A stretch of 47,929 nt of DNA from Opitutaceae bacterium (GTDB lineage: Bacteria; Verrucomicrobiota; Verrucomicrobiia; Opitutales; Opitutaceae), in the NCBI GenBank assembly GCA_947474995.1, contig CANJNJ010000021.1, forward strand, positions 1 to 47,929, written 5' to 3'. Below the pieces are notes generated by a model. That model was not told the DNA's origin, searched no databases, and worked only from the letters and a program-made list of their open reading frames with translations. Numbering within the stretch: position 1 is the first letter of the stretch; each line of letters begins with the position of its first letter. The translations under genes were made by a program, and so were the position numbers. Positions 38,984-46,631 of this stretch are shown here, piece by piece.

Positions 38984-40323
38984 GTTCGCCGTCCAACGCT
39001 CCCTCCGCTCCGTTTCCCCTGGTCCGCCCCGGCCAACCGGAAAGCCACACCGGCAAGCCCGAACCCTTTGCTCGCTCGCTCTGGCAGCGCGCGGTGGTTC
39101 GCGCTTTCGCCGAGATGAAACGCGGCCACCTGCGCCTCGATCTGCCCGACGGCACGAGCCTCGACTTTGGTTCGCCGGCCGACGCGAACACGCGCACGCT
39201 GCCCCTGGATCTGCCGGCCGCCGCGCAGATTCGGGTTCGGCGATCGGCGTTTTTCACGAAATGTTTCTGGTCCGGCGACATCGGCTTTGCCGAGTCGTTC
39301 CTCGACGGCGACTGGGACACCCCCAACCTCACCGCGGTCGTCGCCTGGTTCATCCTGAACCTCGACGACGCGCCGACGCTTTCCGGGTCCCGCCGGGCCC
39401 GCTCCGCCGCTTTGAATCTCCTGCGCGTCGCGAACCGCGTCGGCCACGCGCTCCGCCCGAATACGCGCACCATGGCCCGGCGCAATATCCAGGAGCACTA
39501 CGATCTTTCGAACGAGTTCTTCGGCCTGATTCTGGATCCGTCGATGATGTACTCGTCGGCCCTGTGGCCCGAGGGCGCGCCGCACCTTTCGCTGGGAGAG
39601 GCCCAACGGGAAAAGAACGACGCCTTGTGCCGCCAGCTGCGGCTGACCGCGAACGACCACGTGCTCGAAATCGGCAGTGGCTGGGGCGGCTGGTCGCTCC
39701 ATGCCGCGAAGACCTACGGCTGCCGCGTGACGACGGTGACCATTTCGCAGCAGCAATTCGATTTTGCCCGCGCGCGCATCGCCGCCGCGGGACTCGCCAA
39801 TCGGGTCGACGTGCAACTGCGCGACTACCGGGATCTCACGGGCCGCTTCGACAAGGTCGTCTCGATCGAAATGATGGAGGCCCTGGGCCATCGCTACCTG
39901 CCCGAATTTGCCGCCGTGATCGACCGCGTGCTGAAACCCGAAGGATTGGTCGCGTTCCAGTTCATCACCTGCCCGGATGCCCGCTACGACCGACTGCGCC
40001 ACGGCGTCGACTTCATCCAGAAGCACATCTTCCCCGGCTCGCTGCTGTTGTCGCTGAATCGGGTCAATGACCTCATGGCCAAAGCCGGCGGGTTCGTGCT
40101 CCATCGCGCCACGGACTTCGGCCTCGATTACGCCCGGACCCTCCGCCTTTGGCACCAGCAGTTCCAAGCCCAGCACGACGCCGTGCGGGCGCTCGGGTTC
40201 GACGAGCGCTTCGTCCGCAAGTGGAACTACTACTTCAGCTACTGCGAAGCCGCCTTCGCGATGCGCAATATCTCCGTCGTGCACACCGTGCACACGCGGC
40301 CGAATAACCTTGGGCTCAAGTAG
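38980..40323 (+). CDS. Cyclopropane-fatty-acid-synthase-like SAM methyltransferase
   Basis: A 447-residue protein of the CFA synthase family, which transfers a one-carbon unit from SAM to the double bond of phospholipid acyl chains. Features: IQEHYDLSNEFFGLILDPSM, MYSSALWPEGAPHLSL, motif I HVLEIGSGWGGWSLHAAKTY, TISQQQFDFARARI, EMMEALGHRYLPEFAAVIDR, DFIQKHIFPGSLL, and WNYYFSYCEAAFAMRNI with the family Cys and Tyr residues. The catalytic residues appear intact. The length is greater than the E. coli enzyme by about 65 residues. It is coupled by ATGA overlap to DUF1365. The stop TAG is part of the following GTAGCGAG repeat. Confidence 0.92.
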   Translation: MSSPSNAPSAPFPLVRPGQPESHTGKPEPFARSLWQRAVVRAFAEMKRGHLRLDLPDGTSLDFGSPADANTRTLPLDLPAAAQIRVRRSAFFTKCFWSGDIGFAESFLDGDWDTPNLTAVVAWFILNLDDAPTLSGSRRARSAALNLLRVANRVGHALRPNTRTMARRNIQEHYDLSNEFFGLILDPSMMYSSALWPEGAPHLSLGEAQREKNDALCRQLRLTANDHVLEIGSGWGGWSLHAAKTYGCRVTTVTISQQQFDFARARIAAAGLANRVDVQLRDYRDLTGRFDKVVSIEMMEALGHRYLPEFAAVIDRVLKPEGLVAFQFITCPDARYDRLRHGVDFIQKHIFPGSLLLSLNRVNDLMAKAGGFVLHRATDFGLDYARTLRLWHQQFQAQHDAVRALGFDERFVRKWNYYFSYCEAAFAMRNISVVHTVHTRPNNLGLK

Positions 40324-40393
40324 CGAGGTGTGCGCAGCGGGTAGCGAGCATCTCGCTTCGACCGCTTAGTCTACTCCCTACTCGCTACTCTCG
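40321..40393. repeat. GTAGCGAG/CTCGCTAC repeat cluster, copy 2
   Basis: The element starts at the stop codon of the CFA-synthase-like gene (AAGTAGCGAGG), repeats GTAGCGAG near 40351 and ends with CTACTCGCTACTCTCG at 40378-40393, identical to 27858-27873. Confidence 0.55.
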
Positions 40394-40395
40394 CT

Positions 40396-40803
40396 ATGCT
40401 CCTCGCTCTTCGTTCTCTCTTTCTCCTCGTCCTCGCCTCGATGCTCGCGGTCACGACCTGGGCCAGCCTGCGCTGCCCCTTATTTGCCGTGCCGCGCGAC
40501 GTCTTCACGCACCCCTGGTTCATTGCCACCCTGTTCGATGCTTATTGGGGTTTCCTCACATTCTTTGTCTGGGTTTGGTACAAGCAAACTTCCGGGATCG
40601 CGCGTTCGGCCTGGTTTGTCGCCATCATGCTGCTGGGGAATATCGCGATGTCCGCCTTCTGCCTCGCCGAGCTGATGCACGGCGACCGCAAAACCGACCT
40701 CCGCGACCTGCTGACCGCCCGGCGCGAAGGCATTGGCGCACTGGGTTTATCGCTCGCCACGCTGGGAGTCGTGGTCGTGGCCCTGGGCCTGCCGCGAAAT
40801 TGA
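40396..40803 (+). CDS. DUF1475-like small membrane protein
   Basis: A 135-residue protein with about four membrane segments (MLLALRSLFLLVLASMLAVT, FIATLFDAYWGFLTFFVWVW, SAWFVAIMLLGNIAMSAFCL, GLSLATLGVVVVALGL). LFDAYWGFLTFFVWVWYK is the signature of DUF1475 proteins. Biochemical function is unknown. It lies within the CFA-synthase/DUF1295 cluster, and similar small proteins recur in comparable clusters. No ribosome-binding site is evident. The frame starts 3 nt after a repeat. Confidence 0.82.
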   Translation: MLLALRSLFLLVLASMLAVTTWASLRCPLFAVPRDVFTHPWFIATLFDAYWGFLTFFVWVWYKQTSGIARSAWFVAIMLLGNIAMSAFCLAELMHGDRKTDLRDLLTARREGIGALGLSLATLGVVVVALGLPRN

Positions 40804-40838
40804 ACGAATCGATGATACGTCGAGGGCCGCACGTGTTG

Positions 40839-40902
40839 GTCGTTCCGCCTTTAGGCGGAATCCGAACCACCCAAGCCATCCGCCTACCAAAGGCGGGACG
40901 AC
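40839..40902. repeat. REP-B inverted pair, copy 3
   Basis: GTCGTTCCGCCTTTAGGCGG plus AA at 40839-40860 and an inverse copy (TCCGCCTACCAAAGGCGGGA plus CGAC) at 40879-40902. Related to 22427-22487 and 23705-23765. Confidence 0.7.
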
Positions 40903-41003
40903 CAACGAGGCCCAGCCTGCCCTCGACGAGCCCGGTCCGACGAGGCGATTATGCGCGCAACTCGGCTTCCCATCCGGCCAAACTGTGTTATCCGTTCTGG
41001 TCT

Positions 41004-41564
41004 GTGTCTGAATCCGACCCCGTCCTTCCCCCCACCCCGGATGTGCCGCCGCGCAACCTCTGGCAAAGGCGGGTCGTCGATCCCATTGTCGCCCAGCTCA
41101 CGCAGGGCCTGACCCCGCAGAAGATCGCGCTGACGATCGCCATCGGCAGTTCGATCGCGATGTTTCCCATCCTCGGGACGACGACGCTCATCTGCCTCAT
41201 CGTGGGCGTGTTCATGAAATTGAACCAGCCCATCATCCAGGCGGTGAACTGGGCGTGCACGCCCATCCATATCCCGTTCATCTTTTATTCCTTCAAGTGG
41301 GGAGAACTGGCCTTCGGGTCCGCCCATACGCGGCTGGAGATGCGGGTGATGCGCCGGCTGCTGGTCGATGATCCGCTGCGCTTCGTGCAGGACTACAGTA
41401 CGACCGCCCTGCACGCGGTCGTGATTTGGGCCATCCTCGTGCCTTTTTGGGCGGCGGCCGTGTATTATATTTCCCTCCCGATCATGCGAAGCATTGAAAG
41501 TGCCCGCCTGGCCGCCGCGGCCAAAGCCGCCACCGAAAAGGCGCGCACCCACCCGATTCCGTGA
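41004..41564 (+). CDS. DUF2062 membrane protein
   Basis: A 186-residue protein from a GTG at 41004 (VSESDPVLPPTPDVPPRNLW); the frame continues upstream through REP-B copy 3, so the later start is preferred. DUF2062 features: PIVAQLTQGLTPQKIALTIA, IGSSIAMFPILGTTTLICLI, FMKLNQPIIQAVNWACTPIH and ILVPFWAAAVYYISLPI. About three or four membrane helices. The stop overlaps the next gene's GTG start (GTGA). The role is unknown; homologues occur with lipid or glycosyl transferase genes. Confidence 0.85.
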   Translation: MSESDPVLPPTPDVPPRNLWQRRVVDPIVAQLTQGLTPQKIALTIAIGSSIAMFPILGTTTLICLIVGVFMKLNQPIIQAVNWACTPIHIPFIFYSFKWGELAFGSAHTRLEMRVMRRLLVDDPLRFVQDYSTTALHAVVIWAILVPFWAAAVYYISLPIMRSIESARLAAAAKAATEKARTHPIP

Positions 41565-42355
41565 ACGCGCTCCCACTCGGGCTCTTCGCACTCGCCGTGC
41601 TGTGCGTTGGCTTCGCCGCACTCTTCCTCGTCGCGCGCCGGCTCGAAAATTATGGCGTCGTCGACATCGCCTGGTCGTACGCTTTCGGCGCCCTCGCGGC
41701 CTTCTACGCGCTCGCCGCCACCGGCTGGCCCTGGCGGCGGGCGTTGGTGGCCGCCATGGCCGTGCTGTGGAGCGGCCGGCTGGGCACGCATTTGCTGGTT
41801 CGCGTTTCCCACCATCATCCGACCGAGGATGCGCGTTACGCCCAATTGCGCCGCGACTGGTCGGCCAATTTTGCCTCCAAGATGTTCGGTTTCTTTCAGC
41901 TTCAGGCCGTCTCCGTCGTGCTGCTCGGCGCGGCCTTCCTGCTCGCCTGTCGCAACCCGGCGCCCGCCCTCCATCCGCTCGAGTGGACCGGCGCCATCCT
42001 CTGGCTCCTCGCGCTCAGCGGCGAGGCGATCGCCGACGCCCAACTCGCCGCCTTTAAGCGCGACGCGGCTCATCGCGGCCAGGTCTGCGCCGTGGGTCTG
42101 TGGCGCTACAGCCGGCATCCGAACTATTTTTTCGAGTGGCTGATTTGGGTGGCTTACTTCGTGTTCGCCCTCGCCTCGCCCCTCGGCTGGATCGCCGTGA
42201 TTGGCCCGGCCGCCATTCTTTATCTGCTGCTGCGGGTCACGGGTATTCCGATGACCGAGGAACAAAGCGTGCGCAGCAAAGGCGACGCCTACCGGCGCTA
42301 CCAGCAAACGACGAGTGCGTTCGTCCCCTGGTTTCCCCGCCCGCCCGCTCCATGA
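41561..42355 (+). CDS. DUF1295 (steroid 5-alpha-reductase-like) membrane protein
   Basis: A 264-residue integral membrane protein from a GTG at 41561 that overlaps the upstream stop by 4 nt. LENYGVVDIAWSYAFGALAA and SGRLGTHLLVRVSHHHPTED are typical of DUF1295. The C-terminal LWRYSRHPNYFFEWLIWVAY is the conserved 5-alpha-reductase/isoprenylcysteine methyltransferase-type cofactor-binding segment. The family includes reductases acting on double bonds of lipids, which fits a cluster with CFA-synthase-like genes. The stop overlaps the next ATG by 4 nt (ATGA). Confidence 0.9.
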   Translation: MNALPLGLFALAVLCVGFAALFLVARRLENYGVVDIAWSYAFGALAAFYALAATGWPWRRALVAAMAVLWSGRLGTHLLVRVSHHHPTEDARYAQLRRDWSANFASKMFGFFQLQAVSVVLLGAAFLLACRNPAPALHPLEWTGAILWLLALSGEAIADAQLAAFKRDAAHRGQVCAVGLWRYSRHPNYFFEWLIWVAYFVFALASPLGWIAVIGPAAILYLLLRVTGIPMTEEQSVRSKGDAYRRYQQTTSAFVPWFPRPPAP

Positions 42356-43362
42356 TCGATGCCTTGCTCGAAAAGAATCTGCTGCCCGACTGGGCGGTTC
42401 GACGCGGCATTCGCCGGCTCCTGGCCCAGCGCATTCGCGACGAGTCCGCGCACTACGACCGGGCCGACTACGTCAGGGATCTCCAGACCCGCCCGATCGC
42501 CGAACAAACCGCCGCGGCCAATGAGCAACACTACGAGGTGCCGGCGGCGTTCTACCAGGCGTGCCTCGGCCCGCGGTTGAAATATTCGGGCTGCCTCTAT
42601 GCCACCGGCCGCGAGACGCTCGCCGAAGCCGAGGAGGCCATGCTCGCGCTCTACGTCGCGCGCGCCCAAATTTCCGACGGTCAGGCCATCCTCGAGCTGG
42701 GCTGCGGCTGGGGCTCCCTGTCGCTCTACCTCGCCGCCAAATTCCCCCGCGCCCAAATCACCGGCGTCTCGAACTCGCACTCGCAACGGGAATTCATCGA
42801 AGGCGTCGCCCGCCAGCGCGGCCTGTCCAATCTGCGCATTCTCACGTGCGACTTGAACGCCCTCGAACTCGCGCCCGCGCAATTCGACCGCGTCGTCTCG
42901 ATCGAGATGTTCGAGCACATGAAGAATTATCAGCGGCTGCTCGCGAACATCGCCCGCTGGCTCCGGCCCGGGGGCCAGCTGTTCGTGCACATTTTCACGC
43001 ACTCCCGGTTCTCCTATCATTTTGTGGCCCGCGATTCGACCGACTGGATGGCGCGGTACTTTTTCACCGGCGGCCAGATGCCCGCCCACGATCTCCTTTC
43101 GTGTTTTCAGGCCGACCTCCGGCTGGTCACCGACTGGAAGGTCAACGGCACCCACTATCAGCGCACGGCCGAGCACTGGCTGCAAAACATGGACGCGCAT
43201 CGCGCGGAGATTTTGCCGTTGTTCGCCGCCACCTACGGACCCAACGAGGCGACCAAGTGGTGGGCCTACTGGCGCACCTTCTACCTGAGCTGCGCCGAAC
43301 TCTGGGGCTATCGCGGCGGCGAGGAGTGGCTCGTGAGTCACTACTTGTTTCGGAAACCGTGA
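42352..43362 (+). CDS. Second CFA-synthase-like SAM methyltransferase
   Basis: A 336-residue relative of the cyclopropane-synthase family, shorter than the one at 38980 and closer to the coclaurine-N-methyltransferase-like branch. Features: NEQHYEVPAAFYQACLGPRL, KYSGCLYATGRETLAEAEEA, motif I ILELGCGWGSLSLYLAAKFP, GVSNSHSQREFIEGVA, VVSIEMFEHMKNYQRLLANI and PGGQLFVHIFTHSRFSYHFV. Active residues differ from true CFA synthases, so the acceptor may be another lipid or amine. Co-transcribed with DUF1295, by overlapping ATGA. Having two family members in one cluster suggests two successive methylations or two acceptors. Confidence 0.9.
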   Translation: MIDALLEKNLLPDWAVRRGIRRLLAQRIRDESAHYDRADYVRDLQTRPIAEQTAAANEQHYEVPAAFYQACLGPRLKYSGCLYATGRETLAEAEEAMLALYVARAQISDGQAILELGCGWGSLSLYLAAKFPRAQITGVSNSHSQREFIEGVARQRGLSNLRILTCDLNALELAPAQFDRVVSIEMFEHMKNYQRLLANIARWLRPGGQLFVHIFTHSRFSYHFVARDSTDWMARYFFTGGQMPAHDLLSCFQADLRLVTDWKVNGTHYQRTAEHWLQNMDAHRAEILPLFAATYGPNEATKWWAYWRTFYLSCAELWGYRGGEEWLVSHYLFRKP

Positions 43363-43425
43363 ACGCGAAGGCCGGTCAACCTGCCAGCGAGCGACCGGGT
43401 ATTTCCCGATCCATCGCTCCCAACC

Positions 43426-43516
43426 GTCTCACGCGGAGACGCGTCTCACGCGGAGCACGGCGAAATTCGTCCCTTTGCCCTGGTCTCCTCCGCGTCTCCG
43501 CGTCTCCGCGTGAAAC
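43426..43516. repeat. Inverted repeat CACGCGGAGACGCG type
   Basis: GTCTCACGCGGAGACGCG at 43426-43443 is matched in inverse at 43499-43516 (17 of 18). Extra partial copies lie between. This is a palindromic intergenic element in the gap after the second CFA-synthase-like gene. Confidence 0.5.
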
Positions 43517-43631
43517 GGTTCGACGACCGATAAATGGTCGCCCTTCCGCCCTTCGCCCAGTTGCCCGGTGGCGGCATGGGCCGACGAGCGCAGGCAACCA
43601 AGCCAAGGATTCACGCGTAAGATTTGGAATC

Positions 43632-44393
43632 ATGGCCTGGGTTCGTTTCGCTCTCGTGCTCGGCTTCCTCATGGGTGGCAGGCCGGTTCTTTTGGCCGCC
43701 GACGTCGAGGCTCTGCTCCGCGAAGCCCACGCCGCGGAGGCCAGTCTCGACTCGCAACACGCGCTTGATCTCTACCTCGCGGCCGAAACGCTACGACCAA
43801 ACGATGCGGCGATTCTCCAAAAAATCGCCCGCCAGTATTCCGATCGGATCGTTGATCTCACAACGGATGCCGAAAAAAAGGCCTCGGCCGAAAGCGCCCT
43901 CGCCTACTCGCAGCGCGCGGTCGCCCTAGACCCGCGCAACGCGGTCAACGTCCTCTCGCTCGCGATCTGTCACGGCAAACTCGGCCTCTTCGGCGACACC
44001 CGCACGAAGGTTGCCAGTTCCCGGTTGGTCCGGGACGAGGCGGAGCGCGCGCTCGCCCTCGATCCCAACTACGCGTGGGCCCACCATGTCCTCGGGCGCT
44101 GGCATTATGAGGTAAGTGACCTGGGCTTCGCGGCCCGGGCGTGGGTGCGACTGTTTTACGGCGGGCTGCCGGACACCTCGATGGCCGAAGCCGTGCGACA
44201 CCTTTCCCTGGCCGTCCAACTCGAGCCGGACGAACTCGCCCATCATCTCGAACTCGGCTTCGCCTTGCTGGCCGCCGGCCAGAAGGAAAAAACCCGCGCG
44301 GCCTTCGCACACGGCCTCGCGCTGCCCTCGCGCGGCAAACACGACGAACCCGCCAAAGCCCGGGCCCGCGCCGCGCTGGCCGGTTTGAGGTAG
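43632..44393 (+). CDS. TPR-type secreted protein
   Basis: A 253-residue protein with an N-terminal signal (MAWVRFALVLGFLMGGRPVL) and helical TPR-like repeats: LREAHAAEASLDSQHALDLY, AILQKIARQYSDRIVDLT, ALAYSQRAVALDPRNAVNVL, ALALDPNYAWAHHVLGRWHY and HLSLAVQLEPDELAHHLEL. The arrangement resembles regulator-of-microtubule-dynamics-like TPR proteins found in many bacteria. It probably mediates protein-protein contacts in the periplasm. The stop TAG lies in the REP palindrome at 44390. Start at 43632, no clear ribosome-binding site. Confidence 0.85.
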   Translation: MAWVRFALVLGFLMGGRPVLLAADVEALLREAHAAEASLDSQHALDLYLAAETLRPNDAAILQKIARQYSDRIVDLTTDAEKKASAESALAYSQRAVALDPRNAVNVLSLAICHGKLGLFGDTRTKVASSRLVRDEAERALALDPNYAWAHHVLGRWHYEVSDLGFAARAWVRLFYGGLPDTSMAEAVRHLSLAVQLEPDELAHHLELGFALLAAGQKEKTRAAFAHGLALPSRGKHDEPAKARARAALAGLR

Positions 44394-44412
44394 CGCCGGT
44401 CTCCGACCGGCG
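44390..44412. repeat. REP-A palindrome, copy 2
   Basis: Identical to copy 1 at 37922-37944: GTAG head, CGCCGGTC/GACCGGCG stem, TCC loop. The TAG is the stop codon of the TPR gene. Confidence 0.8.
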
Positions 44413-44453
44413 TTGGCAACATCCCGGCCCAATCAACCAAGCCCAAGCGATCC

Positions 44454-44505
44454 ATTCAGAAGCCAGGAAGCCAAGTATTCACTCCTGGTTTCCTGGCTTC
44501 TGAAT
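44454..44505. repeat. Perfect 16-bp inverted repeat
   Basis: ATTCAGAAGCCAGGAA (44454-44469) and its exact inverse (44490-44505) with a 20-nt loop. AT-rich compared with the surroundings. It could be a bidirectional terminator between the TPR gene and the convergent VOC gene, or another palindromic element. Confidence 0.6.
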
Positions 44506-44601
44506 TAATCCAGATTTTTCCCGTGCTCCTCCAACGCCGGTTTCCCCGGCGGAATAAAACTCCGCGCGGCCGCTGGATCGGCATTTACCCTTCACGTCCA
44601 A

Positions 44602-44623
44602 CGCCGGCAGAGACCGGCGCTAC
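44602..44623. repeat. REP-A palindrome, copy 3 (inverted)
   Basis: Reads GTAGCGCCGGTCTCTGCCGG plus CG on the minus strand, one position different in loop/stem. Its TAG (44620-44622) is the stop codon of the minus-strand VOC gene. Forms an inverted pair with copy 2. Confidence 0.78.
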
Positions 44624-45075
44624 TTTTCCTCGGCCGACGGCGGTTTCAGCTGCGTTGGCTGCGGCGGTACCACGGTCGCCGGCGTCTTGAATTCCAATCG
44701 CCGCCCGTCGGGATCGCGCACGTAGAGGCTGCGGCCGCCGTGCACCCACCGCGTCTCGCGCTCGATTACCACTTCGCGCCGCGTGAGCCATTTTTTCCAC
44801 GCCTCATAGCCGTCGGCCGTAATCGAGAACGTCAGGGTCGAGGGCGTGCCCACGGCGGCGACGCTGGCCATTGGCGCAATCGAACCGTCGCTCTTCACCA
44901 GCAGCAGCATGCCGCCTTCGCCAGTGTCGACTTCGGCGTAGCGGTCCGTGTCCCCGTCCTGCACCTCCAGTCGAATATTGTCCCGATAGAACGCCACCGA
45001 CCGCTCGACATCTTCCACGAGCAGGATCGTCTGCTGGCCACCGTCGAGGCGGGGTATGATCGGTCGCTTCTTCAT
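44620..45075 (-). CDS. VOC-family (glyoxalase/dioxygenase-fold) protein
   Basis: A 151-residue vicinal-oxygen-chelate protein. Start at 45075 (MKKRPIIPRLDGGQQTILLV); the longer frame from 45237 is low-complexity. The two beta-alpha-beta units are VEDVERSVAFYRDNIRLEVQ and WKKWLTRREVVIERETRWVH, ending in SLYVRDPDGRRLEF, the usual metal-ligand Glu strand. The C-terminus is a Pro-rich tail (PATVVPPQPTQLKPPSAEEK). Function could be lyase, dioxygenase or antibiotic binding; the sequence does not decide. Stop TAG is provided by REP-A copy 3. Confidence 0.87.
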   Translation of the reverse strand: MKKRPIIPRLDGGQQTILLVEDVERSVAFYRDNIRLEVQDGDTDRYAEVDTGEGGMLLLVKSDGSIAPMASVAAVGTPSTLTFSITADGYEAWKKWLTRREVVIERETRWVHGGRSLYVRDPDGRRLEFKTPATVVPPQPTQLKPPSAEEK

Positions 45076-45296
45076 GCCCGGGCGTGGAAATTCATCCTCA
45101 ACCTCCTTCTTGCAACAGCTTTTGGCACGTTGCAACGAAACGTGTGCCCCCCCCCCGGGAGCGCGGCCTTCCCCCGACCGCTTTCCCTGAGCGGCCGCGC
45201 GCCCGCTATCGCCGGCATGCGAACCCGGATCGGCCATTCCGAAACTTTCGCTGCATCCTTGCCGCCCAGCACGAGCATGGTTTCGTTGCTGCCTTC

Positions 45297-46538
45297 GTGA
45301 ATCTCAGCGCGCCCACCGAATATCTCCGGGTCTTCAAGCCCTCGACGCGCACCAACTGGGATCTTATCACGCCTTTTGCCCTGTTCGGCCTTAGCCTCTG
45401 GGGTATAGCCTTCATCTATTCGGCCCAATTGCCCGTCCATGGCACCGACTGGCAGAAGCAAATCCTCTTTTTGGGCGTCGGCGCCCTCCTCTATTTCGGG
45501 GTCTCGATGATCGACTACCGGTTCTGGCTCAGCGTGGTCCATTGGGTCTATACCGGCAGCCTGATTCCCGTCGTCCTTGTGCTCGTGCCCGGAATCGGGG
45601 TCGAGCGTTACAACGCGCAGCGCTGGATAGATTTCGGGCTTTTTTCCTTCCAGCCTTCCGAGACCGCCAAGATCGGCGTCCTCCTCGTCACGGCCAGCAT
45701 CCTGATCCACTCGAAAGTCGGCACCGTCGCCCAATCGCTGAACGCCTTGGGGAAATTGGCCCTTGCTGTGGGCACACCCATGTTTCTTATCCTGCTTCAG
45801 CCTGACCTCAAGTCGGTGATTGTCCTGCCCCCTATGGTCTTTGCGATGCTCTACGTTTCGAAGCTCTCCCCGCGATTTTTCGTGGCGGCGCTCGGCGCGT
45901 TCGTGCTTCTGGTCGGGCTCGTGGTTCTGGACTCCCGAAACTACGTCAGCTTCATGGAATCGCGCGGCTACTCCTATCTCAAGGACGCGGGCAAATTCGA
46001 ACACGGTGGACCCACCGTCCTCCCGCTCCATGACTATCAGCGCAACCGCATCCTCGCTTTCGCCGCGCCCGAGAAAGTCGACCCCAAGGGCATCGGCGTC
46101 GCCTATAACTATTCACAGTCGCTGATCACCGTCGGTTCCGGCGGTTTGTTCGGCAAGGGTTGGACGGAGGGCACGCAGGCCCAGCTGGGTTATCTGCCCC
46201 GCTCCGTCGCCCACAACGATTTCATCTTCTCGGTCATCGCCGAGGAAAAAGGTTTTCTGGGAAGCCTCACGGTCCTGGGCCTGTTTGGTTTGGTCATGTT
46301 CAACGGCATTCGTATCGCCGGTTCCGCTCGGGACCGTCTCGGCACCTTGATCGCCATTGGCGTCACGGTGTTGTTCGCGGTGCACGTGTTTGTGAACATT
46401 GCCATGACCATCGGGCTGGTGCCCATTACGGGCATACCGCTTCCCTTTATCAGCTACGGTGGCTCTTTTGTGCTTAGTTGCTGTTTGCTGCAAGGACTGG
46501 TCCAGAGCGTCTGGCGCTTCAGGAAGGATTTCACATGA
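45297..46538 (+). CDS. rodA: RodA/MrdB peptidoglycan glycosyltransferase
   Basis: A 413-residue SEDS-family protein that polymerises lipid II for cell elongation with a class B PBP. Start is a GTG at 45297 (VNLSAPTEYLRVFKPSTRTN); the frame runs further upstream without a better start. Around ten membrane helices. SEDS features: GTDWQKQILFLGVGALLYFG, RWIDFGLFSFQPSETAKIGV, LILLQPDLKSVIVLPPMVFA, GGLFGKGWTEGTQAQLGYLP, AHNDFIFSVIAEEKGFLGSL and GLVPITGIPLPFISYGGSFV. RNase E/G follows 93 nt downstream, as is common near mre/rodA loci; no mreBCD or PBP2 gene is adjacent upstream. Confidence 0.93.
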   Translation: MNLSAPTEYLRVFKPSTRTNWDLITPFALFGLSLWGIAFIYSAQLPVHGTDWQKQILFLGVGALLYFGVSMIDYRFWLSVVHWVYTGSLIPVVLVLVPGIGVERYNAQRWIDFGLFSFQPSETAKIGVLLVTASILIHSKVGTVAQSLNALGKLALAVGTPMFLILLQPDLKSVIVLPPMVFAMLYVSKLSPRFFVAALGAFVLLVGLVVLDSRNYVSFMESRGYSYLKDAGKFEHGGPTVLPLHDYQRNRILAFAAPEKVDPKGIGVAYNYSQSLITVGSGGLFGKGWTEGTQAQLGYLPRSVAHNDFIFSVIAEEKGFLGSLTVLGLFGLVMFNGIRIAGSARDRLGTLIAIGVTVLFAVHVFVNIAMTIGLVPITGIPLPFISYGGSFVLSCCLLQGLVQSVWRFRKDFT

Positions 46539-46631
46539 AATCGCTTTTTCGCGTCATCGACCGCCCTGCCAGAATTTCCTGCGCCGCAACTGCCGCATCC
46601 GGGTGCCCCGTCATCACAACAAACACCCGCC

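Noticed and set aside
44454-44505. 16-bp inverted repeat considered as an integrase attachment site
   Set aside because: No integrase or tRNA nearby; a terminator or palindromic element between convergent genes is simpler.
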